From contig JADRCO010000083.1 in assembly GCA_021464525.1 (NCBI GenBank), forward strand, positions 1-56,582: 56,582 nt of DNA, read 5' to 3'. A program made the position numbers and the translations under genes. Source of the DNA: Rhizophagus sp. LPA8_4_AMF (lineage: Eukaryota > Glomeromycota > Glomeromycetes > Glomerales > Glomeraceae). Numbering within the stretch: position 1 is the first letter of the stretch; the number at the start of each line of letters is the position of its first letter. Below are positions 11,926-23,935 of this stretch, one piece after another. The notes below the pieces were generated by a model. That model did no database searches and was not told the origin of the DNA. It worked only from the letters and a program-made list of their open reading frames with translations.

Positions 11926-12141
11926 TCACAAATAGGGCATGGCGATTGGCGAGTCCCATGGCTGAGCAAATGCAAAATTATAATTATCAATCCCCCTAAA
12001 ACTATTTCGAAATTTCAGGTATGTGAAATCTCTTAAGACAGATTTGATAATTAATTCTGGATCAGGTTTGACTTCGAAAGTGATAGGCTTGAAATCAGAG
12101 GCTTGAAGTTTTTCTGATTTACTTGTCACAGCTTTTGTCAA
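11926..12141 (-). pseudogene. Unrecognised short open frame, possible gene fragment
   Basis: A 71-codon minus-strand frame with a balanced amino-acid composition (for example FKPITFEVKPDPELIIKSVL). This is unusual for this AT-rich spacer, where most chance frames are rich in F, I, K and N. It has no recognised domain, and neighbouring exons were not found. It could be a fragment of an older gene. Confidence 0.25.
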
Positions 12142-12369
12142 TTGCCATGGCTCACGTCCAGTTTCTTTTTATATTTTTTATATAAGTTGGAACGAATCTT
12201 ATCTGTCAAAATGCTTGGTAACCCACTTAATTTGGGGAAGTTAATATATTATTGGACTTCGTCATGTTGCCTTTTATATGAATGCAAATCAATTTAAATT
12301 AGTTAATAGCTGTCATAAATTAGTCATAAAAAATATCATATTATGAAATAGTATTGTAAAACAATGAGA

Positions 12370-12567
12370 TTATGCAACTATTTCAACTTCGCACTGATCA
12401 CACTTAATAAAATAGGATCCGGCACTATATTTACCTTCTATACTCTCCTCATCATCACATAATGGGCACAATTTCTCATTGGTAATTCCATAATAATCAA
12501 AGTTTTCACTACTAAATTCTCTATATAAATTATTATTGTAAAAAGAGAGTTTACATAATACAATCAC
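12370..12567 (-). pseudogene. Zinc-ribbon C-terminal fragment
   Basis: The minus-strand frame ends CPLCDDEESIEG...YFIKCDQCEVEIVA. The paired CxxC motifs (CPLC and CDQC, about 22 residues apart) form a four-cysteine zinc ribbon followed at once by a stop, suggesting the true C-terminus of some protein. Only about 65 codons are open, the predicted start is not convincing, and no upstream exon was identified. It is best treated as a fragment. Confidence 0.4.
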
Positions 12568-13031
12568 ATGAGAGTGCCGTTCTTAGCCGGTCGGCAATTA
12601 AATATTTCTTATAATCCTTTTCACTTTATAAAATTTATTGTTGGTTTTTATTAAAAATAAGTGAATTATTTAAGAAATTTAACATATTATTTATATAATT
12701 TAATAATAGTAATAAAAAGATAATTTTATAATGTATTAAATGGAAAAGTCTTATTCTTTATTCAAACTTGATAGTTCACCTTTATACTCCAAAGGTTGTA
12801 AATAAATTTTGTATTTAATATAAAAAACGCGTTTTTATTTTCACAACAAAGTAAAATACAATAATATTAAAAAAATAGAATAGAATAAACTATGATAAAA
12901 ATGAGTAATATATATTTCAAGGTGAAATTACTGGAAAAACCACGCAAATTGAGAAGTAAGAACTGTAAAATGTTTTTCATCGATATATCTGATATATCTA
13001 CTATTTTTAGATTAGTAGTACAAAGTCACGT

Positions 13032-13071
13032 CACCGAAAATTTTCGGTGTCTATTTATACACGTGCACGTG
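13032..13071. promoter_or_regulatory. 18-bp palindrome followed by two CACGTG E-boxes
   Basis: Bases 13032-13049 form a perfect palindrome (caccgaaaa/ttttcggtg). CACGTG occurs twice in tandem at 13060-13065 and 13066-13071, about 80 bp before the ATG at 13148. The decayed copy at 9425 keeps one CACGTG at a similar distance and the same downstream block (tttctaaacctaaa then ctttctgtt before the ATG). The arrangement suggests a conserved promoter with basic helix-loop-helix type sites, which is an inference. Confidence 0.4.
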
Positions 13072-13147
13072 ATAAAGTGTATGCAAATGCGGGGAAGATT
13101 TATAAATTTCGTGCGTATCTTTAAACCTAAACTTTCTGTTTTATAAA

Positions 13148-16100
13148 ATGTCTGTATTTGTGAAGCAAACAAATAATCCTATCGAAAAGGAATGGATCAG
13201 TTGGCTTGATGAAGCTATTAAAAAAGAACATATAAAATACTATGAATATGAACAATTTAATAAAATTAAAATAATTGGTTCTGGTGCATTTAGTGACGTA
13301 TATCGAGCAAAGTGGAAACATACCGAAAAAGTTTTTGCATTGAAGGCATTTAAAAATAAAGGTCAACAAAATATAGCTTTTAAAGAAATTATTAATGAGG
13401 TAATTAACTATCTATCAAATATATTTTTGTGCACACGAATTTATCTTTACACGTTCATAATTGTTTTTTTTTCCTGCGTAAATGATTTGATTTTTTTCAC
13501 ATTTTTTAATAAGCTTAAATTACAACGTAAAGTCGATTTTCATGAAAATATTATCCGATTCTTGGGAATTTCTATTTGGAATGGAGGTAATAATAAGATT
13601 AATTATTTTTTAATTTAAATGTAATAACTCATAAACACTTTTTCACAAATAAAGATTACGTGATGGTGATGGAATGTGCTGTAGATGGAAATCTTCGAGA
13701 CTATTTGGAAAAGAATACCCTTACCTGGAATAAGAAAATTAAGTTGGCGTATCAGTTAGCTAGTGCTGTTTCGTGTCTGCATGATGAAGGAATCGTGCAT
13801 CGGGATTTGGTAATTTTTATAATTAAATCTTATTTAAAAGAAATATTGTTCTACATATTTTAATATTAATTATTCTATTTAACAATAGCATTCTAATAAT
13901 ATATTGATTAATCGACGTAAAATCAAAATAGCTGATTTTGGATTATCAAAAAGAATCGATGAATCCAATGGTCCATTAAATATAATTGGTGTGATTCCTT
14001 ATATGGATCCCATAATGTTTAATGATTTAAAGTCCGAGTCAAATGATTCAGTATACTTTTTAGATGAAAAGAGCGACGTTTATAGTGTTGGCGTGTTACT
14101 ATGGGAAATATATAGTGGCCAACCTCCATTTCATGGTAGACCATACAATAATGAATTGGCTTTACAAATTCTAGATGGTCTTAGAGAAGCACATATTCCA
14201 AATACACCAGTGGGTTATCTCCGTCTTTATTCAAGTAAGTAAAAATTTAATTTACTTTTATTTTGAACGTAAAAATCACTTGCTAAAATAGTGACTCATA
14301 ATTATATAATTGGTTTAGGATGTTGGGATGGTGGTCCATATAAGAGACCGCATATTGGACAAGTAGTTCAAATATTAAAGGCATTAATTCCAGAAAATGA
14401 TCAAAACTATAGTTCAAGTAAAGATAAAGATGATATAAATTACAAATTTTTTGATGAAGGTAAATTATTTATATCTTAAAAATGTATTCTAATATTTATC
14501 TTTTATTAATAAAAATTTATTTTTTTTTTTATCAGATTTACTAGATCTACAAATTTCTGATTCAGATCTTACTCCAGATACTGTAGATCTAAAAATTTCA
14601 GATAAAATTAGTATGATTATAAATTTGTTCATAGATATAACAAATGAAGGAAAAACTCGTGATCAGCGTCGTCCGGTCCTCGATAGTTATTTGTCAAAAA
14701 ATAATATCACCTTTAAAGAAGTTTACGAATGGTTAAGTAATAATCTAACAACTGATTTAAATAATATAGGATATAACGAAATGGTAGATCCAAATTATAT
14801 ATTTTTTTTGGGATATTTGAATTTTTCAGGGATAGGCACAAAACTGAATCCTGATGCTGCATTTAAATATTTTGATAAGGCATCATCACCATCCTATCAA
14901 CATTCAACTGCTCAATATTATTTAGGAATTTGTTATGAATATGGAATAGGAACTAAAGAGAATAAATCGAACGCCTTTTATTGGTATCGGCAAGCAGCAC
15001 ATAATGGACATGCAATTGCACAATATTATATGGGAAATTTTTTTCAATTTGGAGTTGATAAACATTACAATAGAGCTTTTTATTATTATGATTTAAGTAC
15101 CAAAGGCGGATTTTCTTTTGGTTTAAATATGTTAGGTTATTGTTATTCAGAAGGAATTGGAACTTTTATTGATAAAAGAAGAGCCTTTAATTTATATTTT
15201 AAAGCTGCTAATATGGATAATAATATCGCTCAGTATAATGTTGCTGTTTGTTTTGATGAAGGTTTTGGTACAAATAAGGATTTTACAAAAGCTAAAGAAT
15301 GGTATAAAAAATCTGCAATTAATGGTTATGATGGAGCGAAAAAAAAATTAGATGAATTATCACTTATGAAATCTGAAGATGAGGAAATTGGTAAGTATTA
15401 TAATTTATTTATTTAGTAATTTATATAATCAAATACCCTTTATTAATTAAATTTTATTTTTATAAAATAAAAAATAGAAACTCCACAACAAATAATACAA
15501 CACTGGAATTTAAATCGTGGTTTATTTTTAGATGGATCTAGTATACAACCAAGTAAAAAACCTGTTCTTGATGAAGATGGTGAATTAGATATAAGTGTAT
15601 ATAAAGGAGAACCTATTGTTTATACGAATATAAATAATCCTGATAAGTCAAATTTACTTTCATTTAACAATAAAATTGGGTTTAATGAAGCTTTAAAACA
15701 ATTAGATTTGTGTATTAATTTTCCGGTCGTTGAAATCACTTATAAAGCTGATTTATTGAAATCTTTTTCAAAAAATGAAGAACATGGACATATTTTTGCG
15801 AAAAATTTAATAGCTGGTGGACAGTTATTTATCAAAAACTTCAAAGTATTTTCAAATCATGTTAAACAAATCAATATTTTAAAATTTTATTTAGCTTTAA
15901 CGTATAATTCAGCTAAAAACAATAGTGGAATTCAATTCAATAGTAATCATTTTGACTTGATGCATTTTTTACCAAGAATAGAGACGTCAAATGGAAAAGA
16001 AATAAGAACCCCTAAAGAATTGGCTAATTGGATGAATGATTTATATCAAAATAATATTATTGAAATAATTTCTTATAAAAATATTGTTCCTATTTCTCAA

Positions 16101-17881
16101 TTAAATGTTAAAACGTTTTCGATAGATAATGATGATGAAAGACAACCAGGAATTGCTAATTTTGAAGAGAAATTAAATTTGGAAGATTGGATTGAAGAAG
16201 ATTTGCGTAGATTAATAAGTTTGATCAAAGATTTTCACTTACTTCAAGGTTTCATAATCAATAAATTACATAAACTAGAAAATAGCAAGAAAATTTCCAT
16301 CAATTTAACCGGAATTCCTCAAGTTAATAAAATTGATAATTCTTATTTTGAAATTACAAATGCAACAACAAAATTAGAAGAAATTTTTATATCCAATAAT
16401 ATTTTTTCGAATAAGAATATTGGATCTTTTCCATTTTTATTTATAAAAAATAATGATTTTAATAAGAAAAATATCAATTTTGTAGTTAAAAGTGAAAAAT
16501 ATGAAATTTTAATAAGTAAGGATAATATAAAACCTTCAGAAGAATTTAATAATGCTATAGATAAAGCAATTAATAGTATGAAACCATTTAATGAATTACA
16601 AAATGTATTTGATGAACATGGACATCTATTTCCTTTAAGAATTATATTGGGAAAATCTTTTAAAAATATTGTTAATACCAATTATTTTAATAATTTTGAA
16701 AAGATTAAATTAAAATTACCGATTGAATCTTTAAATGCGTATTCAAAAAATTTAAATATTTCATATTTTATGACAAAAGAAGGAAAAGTTATTAAAAAAG
16801 ATGATTTACGTAATAGAATACAAAATATAAATGATGATGAATTAGAAATTATTGAATTGGACGAAATAATTTCTTTATATGATATTCTTGAATTAAAACA
16901 AAAAAGGAGAATTGAGGCTATATTAAGTGATAATAATCAAGGTAATTTAAAAATTATAATGACTGGAATAACAAATTTGAGAGATTTAAATAATAATGAT
17001 AACGAACATTATAAACAAATAAATATCGAACCATCATTAGAAGATGAAAATTATGAGGTATTTGGAACAATTATTTCAGAAAGTAATTCAAAGATAGATC
17101 AAAAAAATATTTCTATTAAATTTGGATTATATGATGTTAATGGATTTTTCGCGATAATAAAAAAATTAGAAGAAACGAATATAGATATAAGTGAATGTTG
17201 CGTTTTATGGATGATTATTGGAAATCCTTTAAAATTATCAATTTTTAGTCCAATTAATCGAGAAATACAAGTAAATTGTATCAAAGAATCTATTAAAATA
17301 CAACCTGTTAAACCAATTTATACTATCAAAACTCCTTTTCTTTTATCTGAAAAATGTTCAATTCTTATTAACGTGACAACAGATTATGAATCTAAAAATA
17401 TCATCAAATTAGTTGAATGGTCGCGTAATTCTATTACTTTTCAAATAATTAATTCAACTATCAAGTCGGAAGTTCAACAAGATTCTTCAGAAACGAATAT
17501 TAATATGGATTTACATATTTGTATTTTAAGTTCAGATTTTAAGAGTTTAAAAATTGATTGTAAAAATAGTGAGGGTGATGAATATTTTTTGGATTTATTT
17601 GGATATATTTTAACTAAAGATAATTTTAATGAGAATTTATTAAATAAGTTCGATATTGATCCTTTTATAGATGGTGACATTCAGGAACATTTAAAAGGTA
17701 ATAATAACTTAATTTTATATTAAATCTTACTCGTTGTTTTTTTTGATGAACTAACATTTGTACTCAATCAAAAGATAAACCTGTTACGAGTAACTTCAGT
17801 AAACCACTTCATCAAATTAATTTCAGTAAACCGATATACTATAGTAAATATGTTAGTAAAAGAGTTATTAAAAATAATTAA
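13148..17881 (+). CDS. Protein kinase - Sel1 repeats - MACPF-like fusion protein (paralogue 2, 8 exons)
   Basis: Exons 13148-13399, 13514-13586, 13655-13809, 13889-14234, 14319-14459, 14536-15390, 15478-17697 and 17775-17881 join in frame to 1382 codons. The gene structure is intron-for-intron the same as the gene at 812, including a 73-nt exon 2 and a 141-nt exon 5. The kinase has GSGAFSDVY, an ALK lysine, HRDL at the end of exon 3 and DFG in exon 4, so it looks active. Five or so Sel1 repeats fill exon 6. The MACPF-like signature is HGHIFAKNLIAGG at about residue 709, followed by ELANWMNDLYQ. The N-terminus is 12 residues longer (MSVFVKQTNNP...) than in the first gene, and this start is shared with the relic at 9425. 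No signal peptide or clear membrane segment, so the protein is presumably cytoplasmic. Confidence 0.87.
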
Positions 17882-18370
17882 AAGAATTGGTAAGTATACG
17901 AGTTGCTAAAGTACCGTCTTAATTACGAAATTTTTTAATTTAATACTAATATTAAATTTTTTTTTTTTTTTAGTAGTTTACGTACTATATTTGTGTATTT
18001 GTCAGTTATGCGGAAAATTATTTTGGCAAATATTTTTTTTCAGTTACCACTGTATCATAATACGAGTAGCCTAAAATTCTTAATTCTAATAAATTATAGA
18101 GTATATACAATTTAAGACAGTACGAGGCATATTCCAAATTCGTGGGGTTATGGGTTATAACAATTACTAACTAGATTTATTTTTTTAAAAAAGAGGTCGG
18201 CTGCTAATTCTAGAACGAAATTTAATATCAAACACTAATTATTTATTTTAATTTGTAATATTATTTATTATAAATAAACATATTTATTATATTATTCTTT
18301 ATTATAATATACCGTATGAAAATTAGATCGACAAATGGTAAAAATCCTGTAATAATAATAAGTACCTTCC
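17882..18370. other. Intergenic, no gene seen
   Basis: AT-rich 3' flank of the kinase gene with a T run near 17960. No open frame of note and no recognised motif. Confidence 0.45.
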
Positions 18371-19810
18371 ACGACAAAGACATGTAAAGAAACGACGAAG
18401 GCGTTATATAGTTTTAGTTAGTAAAATATTCTAATAAAATATGTATCTCTTAGCTAAACATACCGATCTTTGTCGCCAAAATCTTTCTTTCTTTAAATAA
18501 AAAGTTTTAAATTGTCATTTGCCAGAAGCCGACGTGACGATATTGAATCAACGAAAGTGTAGCATCGTTCGGCCACTGTATATAAAAATTTACGACTCCG
18601 ATTCCAGCAGCAGCATTTAACTGGGCCATTTATTGTTACGGATAAAAATATTATTACGAATAAAAAAAATATATATATTATTATGAACCGTGTAATTGGA
18701 GGAGGAAAAATCGAGTCAGATCAGCACTGTTGTTCGTTGACTAAGAAGTTGTTTCGTAGCATTATGTGTACCGATCTATCTTCAAATTGGTCATGATAAT
18801 GCCTTCTTGTCTTATTAATGTTAAAGTGGCGCGTCTGATGCTCTTCTTTCTCGTGCGTACAACCCATGTTTCTTCCTGAGTGAGATTAAGTCGAGCAGGA
18901 ATGTTATCTATCTATCCATTTTTGTTGTGGTTGATAGTTGAATAGAGTTGAAGAGTTAAGAAATGAATAGAATTGATAAGAGTTGAGAGTTCAATAAAGT
19001 TGATTAGAGTTGAATATAAATACAATTGTGGTAAATCTTCATATATTAATTTCAATGCAGGATCTCTCCATACATCACCAATAATTAATTACAATAATAA
19101 ATTCTCATCAATTAGGGGAGTTTAAAACTTTTTAAATAAATCTAATTGTGTGTTGCGACTATTGCGTGAATAAATACATGCATGATTTACTTTAGTAAAC
19201 TTTATATTAGTTAGTCTTGACGGAGTTTGTTTATTCAAGGAATAAATTTATTGCCTGCTTATTTTAATTGGCGTATCTGATTCAGGGCGGATACGATAAA
19301 AATAAGTATAATTATTATATAATTCAGGGTGAATATGATAAAATTATGATCCTGAATAGTATTCTTTTCATTTTCTTCTGATAATAAGGGATGGATCTCG
19401 TGGATCAATATTTTATCAATATATGAAGTTTATCACGATTGTATGATTTTCAGATTGTATTTATACATCATCTCTAATCTGTAATCAACTCTCAACTCTT
19501 ATCAATTCTATTCATTTCTTAACACTTCAGCTCTATTTAACTATTAATTACAACAAAAATGGCTAAAATTCCTGCTTGACTTAATCTCAATAAAGGAAAA
19601 CAGAAATATTCAATAGGATGAGCGCACAAGAAAGAAGAGCATTTGACGTCCTGCCAAATTACAATTTAAAAAACTTGTTTTAATTCGAGGATTATTGGAG
19701 ATAGCGACAAAGATCGGTATGTTTAGCTAAGAGATACATATTTTATTAGAGTATTTTACTAACTAAAACTATTATAGCGATTTCGTCGCTTCTTTACATG
19801 TTTTTGTCGT
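18371..19810. mobile_element. Foldback/MITE-like element with about 105-bp inverted ends
   Basis: Bases 18371-18476 (starting acgacaaagacatgtaaag) match the reverse complement of about 19704-19810 with few differences. Further inside, about 18840-18990 and about 19490-19640 are also inverted copies of each other; both contain the gagttgaagagttaag-type run and a copy of the cttaatctca segment. The whole therefore folds back on itself. No transposase frame is present, so it is non-autonomous. Left-arm sequence at about 18500-18780 has less counterpart on the right, suggesting an insertion or asymmetric loss. Confidence 0.7.
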
Positions 19811-22800
19811 GAATATTGATAATCTAGTCTCCTAATTGTACTTATTATTCTTTGTTCAACTACTTACAAAAACGACGAAAGCAAACTAAAATTTTTTTTC
19901 ATTATTATTGAATTCGCTGATTTTTTTTGTAGAAATAATTATGTTATTAGATAAATCAGTTGTATTTTTAGGATATTGTTGTCCATACTTTTACCTATAT
20001 ATCACAAATTCCCTGCAACGACTTGTGTGTTTATTATTACTAAAGCTGTTGGGCATAGTGATCCGGTGATACATTATGAAATGTTTCATCAATCAACGGA
20101 TAAAAGCTACTACCCTGAATTTCCTTTATTTTTAAATTTATCATTTAGTTTCTCAACTTGTTTTTTTAAAGTTTTCTAAATTAGATAATAAACTTGTTAG
20201 CTGATTTTTTTTATCTCTTTGGGATTTTGATTTGGAAAATAAATTTCTCACTGATTAACTGCTTATTACTTATATAATTTTTAGTGAAATTTAAATTTTA
20301 ATATATTATATGAAGGAACAATAGTCAACGTACAATATCAGCTAAAAGACATTCTCAATAAATACGAAGTATTTGGTTATCTTACTGTTTTTTCCTAATC
20401 AAACCAAAATAAATTACTAATATAAGAAGTGCATATTTACTACATACTACAGTATGAAGAGTCGTTGGCGAAAAATATTACTACGCAATTATAGATACTT
20501 TATTAACATAAAATATTGTCAAGTGTAATAAGCAAAGAGAAGAAAGATGAAGGAATTATGAAAATTAGAATATTGAATCCACAGTATTTTATCCAAGACG
20601 CATGTCAACCGATGATGAAAATTCCAAAGTTTAATTCATCTGTAATAGGGTTGCCATTTGTTAACGGGTCCCGTTTCTGGCTAAAAGCCTTACCGACCAA
20701 TCTGATAGTGAAACCGGCCGAACTGCATTGACTTGAAAGTACAAGTCGGGAAACCGATGAAGTCAATGGGTCCGATGGTTCAACTCAAGTTGAATATTGA
20801 ATCGTCAACCCATCGTCCCATTAACACCATCTCAAGTCAAAAGCCGATAAGGCTGATAAAACCAATACTAATTTTATTATATTTATATTTTTGCACTTAA
20901 AAAAATAATGCATTATTATAATCATTGCTGTAAAAACGATTAAGTTCTTTTTTCTTTAATAAAAAAACTGATTTTGTCAATAATTAGAAACGGTTCCTTT
21001 AATGAAACTTAGTTATATTCGTTATATTAATGATCATTTTTTTTTTATGATTTATTAGTAATAACTTTTTTACGCGAATTTAAATCATCAGCTATGTGTA
21101 TTTCTAACAACCGACATTAGTAAATAGATTATTTACCGATCTGATAAAAAAAAATTGATCTAGGAGTAAAACTGACGCTTATTTAGTGGCTAGATGCATA
21201 TAATTAAGTTGTGGACTTGTGGTGAGGACTCATTAAAGAATTATCAGCAATTATTATGGAGTCCACTATGTAGTACCGATATCACCGAACTGGACCGATG
21301 GGTCAGTACAGAACTTCATCCGCCAGTCACAAAGTAAACATTTCGCACTGAGATTCTATATCTTATTAAACACGTTATTTTATTTAGCTTGAATAAAAAA
21401 AAATTTCGCATACATTGATTGGACGAGAGCATAATGACAGGAAAGCTATACAATAATTTGTCCGTCAATCTTTTATCCTTCAGTTTATTTTTATTTTTAT
21501 CTATTAATTATCACAGTCGTTATTACAAAGAACGAAAATGTCTTATTCTGATTCAATAACAAAGCCCTGATACTGTATAATAACAATACGTATTTAATAA
21601 AAACAGGCTAAGTGTCTAAGGTTAGGATGAATTTATGATAATCCTTGGATTTCGAATTTTAAATCCATCAATCTTAAATATGAATTTGTCCATTAGCAAA
21701 AATCAGGTAGATTTTGTTTATACTGAAGCTTATTCTCAATAATTCAATAATTTATTTAATCATTTTTACAATCAAACCAAATCACCTATGAAACAACAGA
21801 TACTGATCGAAATGATTCATTGGCACAACCAAAAGTTAAAATAAAAGAATCGGCATATTAATTAGCGAAGATGATTTACCAGGTACGAAATACAGTAGTA
21901 AGGAGCAACAACCTCACGTGTTTTGATGCTTACCTATTTTTGAAGGTTACGAAGGTGGATGCTTTATTAATTAAAATTATTTTAATAATAAGTAAGACAG
22001 GTCTGATAAATAGTTTAAAAACTGATTGACTGTAGATGTTAGTGTGAACCATTAGAGCGTGAAGCGTTCTGTGATACAAATTTAGTATATCAAAAATGTT
22101 CAAAAAAATGGAATACTAAAATATAATATAAATGTTATATTTGAAAAGACAAGTAAAAAGGGGGAAAAAGAAAAAAAAATAGTTCCATCATCTCCAGATT
22201 TGCGCCTCCGAAATGTTAATAGAGTTAATAGGTTAGAAAATTTTTTGTTTAAGCTGAATTAAAATTTTTTTATCAAATTTTTTTATAGTTTGAGGCAACG
22301 ATTTGGAAGGTAATACTTTAAAAGCTAACGATTTACTATTATATCTTTATAATAATCAAATTTTTATTACGGTATGATATATTACTTTTACAATTAGTAA
22401 GACTGTAATCTTATAGTATTAACGATGTCAATAAACTCCTTAGTAAAATATCATACATATACATTCTGTATGAATTTAGGTTTTGATCTAAACAATGTCC
22501 AAGATTTTCTTTAAACTTCGAGCTATTCCTTATCTTTGATTAAAAAAAATGTTTAGCGTACCTATATCATTTATTATCTTTATATAACATCGCGTGGAAC
22601 AAACTTGGGGCTTTCAGAGGTAATTTATTAAAGATTTCTTTTTTTCTTGTTATTAGAGTAGTAACGAAATTACAACAATTCTTAAGAATGCTAATAATTA
22701 AAAATAAATCCTGAATTAATTATAAACCCAAAACAGAGGATAAAAAAAGTATATTTGTAATAAAGAACCTGGCTGCCAAAAAGTTTTTACATCAGTGCAA

Positions 22801-23635
22801 GGACCCGTATAAAAGACTTGTACATCGTATTGATTAAGGTGCGGACTGCGGAGCACAAAAAGAAAGAATGAAGCTGGAGCTGCTGTTACAGGAAAAAAGG
22901 TATGAAAAGAGCATGGGAAAGGTACTAAAGAAAGAAAAAAGAGTGACAGAGAAGTCAGAGGAAAAAACATTATTGCCATAATTATGATCTTATTGATATC
23001 TCTGGCTATTTTACTGAAATCTTAACCTGTTCCAGGGGTTTACAATACTTGTTCCGTAAACCAAGCATTATGGGTGTGATCACGAAACAAGAGAAAATAA
23101 TGCATGCACTGACTTATTTGTTCGTATACACCAAATTTCTCCCTTCGGGTTCACTGATCGCATGAATGACACAAATTCAAAAGATAGTTCTTCCTTGGAT
23201 TTAGTCTTTAGACCTTCCAAGGAATAACATATACGTTAATGGACACTAACGGATGAAATCAGCGTATACACAATCTATTTGTACAAATTTTTTTTAAAGA
23301 CGATCACAAAACGATATAAATTTATAATTTTATTAGCAATTAATAGAATAACTAATGCAAAATAAGGGAAATGAGTAATGGACGTTTAAAAGAAGGAATA
23401 AAAGTACGAAGAGCAATTCTTATTATTGCCGGTCCCTAGACCATGATTTGACAGTTCCTTCCTATTACTCATTATTTTCTTTTTTCTGAACTCACACGCT
23501 AATCTTGTCTAGTGTTTCCCTATTCTTTTTCTTATTCTTATAATAAAAATTTTTAACTGTTCGTGCATCTTACCCCGTGATCATTGATTTCAGTTAAAAT
23601 TTTATTGCAAATTTCATTCAAAGTTAAATTTTTTT
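19811..23635. other. Gene-poor intergenic stretch
   Basis: No protein-coding gene can be supported. Around 20660-20840 the sequence is locally GC-richer, with repeated direct and inverted accgat/tcggt words, probably an old repeat. A purine-rich block at 22855-22975 (gaaagaa words) produces a misleading minus-strand frame. The rest is AT-rich with frequent stops in all frames. Confidence 0.4.
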
Positions 23636-23639
23636 CGGT

Positions 23640-23935
23640 CATAATTCTATCGATAATCTGTTTAAACCGAGTCCGAATAATGTACAAAATACCATCAAAT
23701 GATATATTGGACGAAGAAGAGCTAACAGATGAATTGATTCTTGATTCTGTGCTTCTTCAGTCGGAGATTGTTCAAGGACATAACATCTTTTTTCTTCATA
23801 GAGATCATTAATGAATTGTTCGATGGTTTAATTCTATCGGGAATTTCTTGCGCCTCACTTCCAATACATGCGATTTCTAATTTTACTGAGGTTAATGGAA
23901 TATTTTCATTAAAACCGATTAAAGCGGACATCTAA
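23640..23935 (-). pseudogene. Unrecognised minus-strand coding relic with a likely frameshift
   Basis: Reading leftward from 23931, one frame gives MSALIGFNENIPLTSVKLE and continues to about 23850. There it becomes less plausible, and the adjacent frame opens with FINDLYEEKRCYVLEQSPTE and LLALLRPIYH. The composition of both pieces is protein-like. A single missing or extra base near 23850 would link them, so this looks like a decayed coding segment. No family recognised. Confidence 0.35.

Noticed and set aside
16343-16681. 112-codon minus-strand frame within the second kinase-Sel1-MACPF gene
   Set aside because: Antisense shadow of exon 7; an equivalent shadow appears at 4003-4221 in the paralogue because the coding strands are similar.
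22716-22979. 87-codon minus-strand frame rich in F, P and S
   Set aside because: It mirrors a purine-rich low-complexity block; no start context or family.
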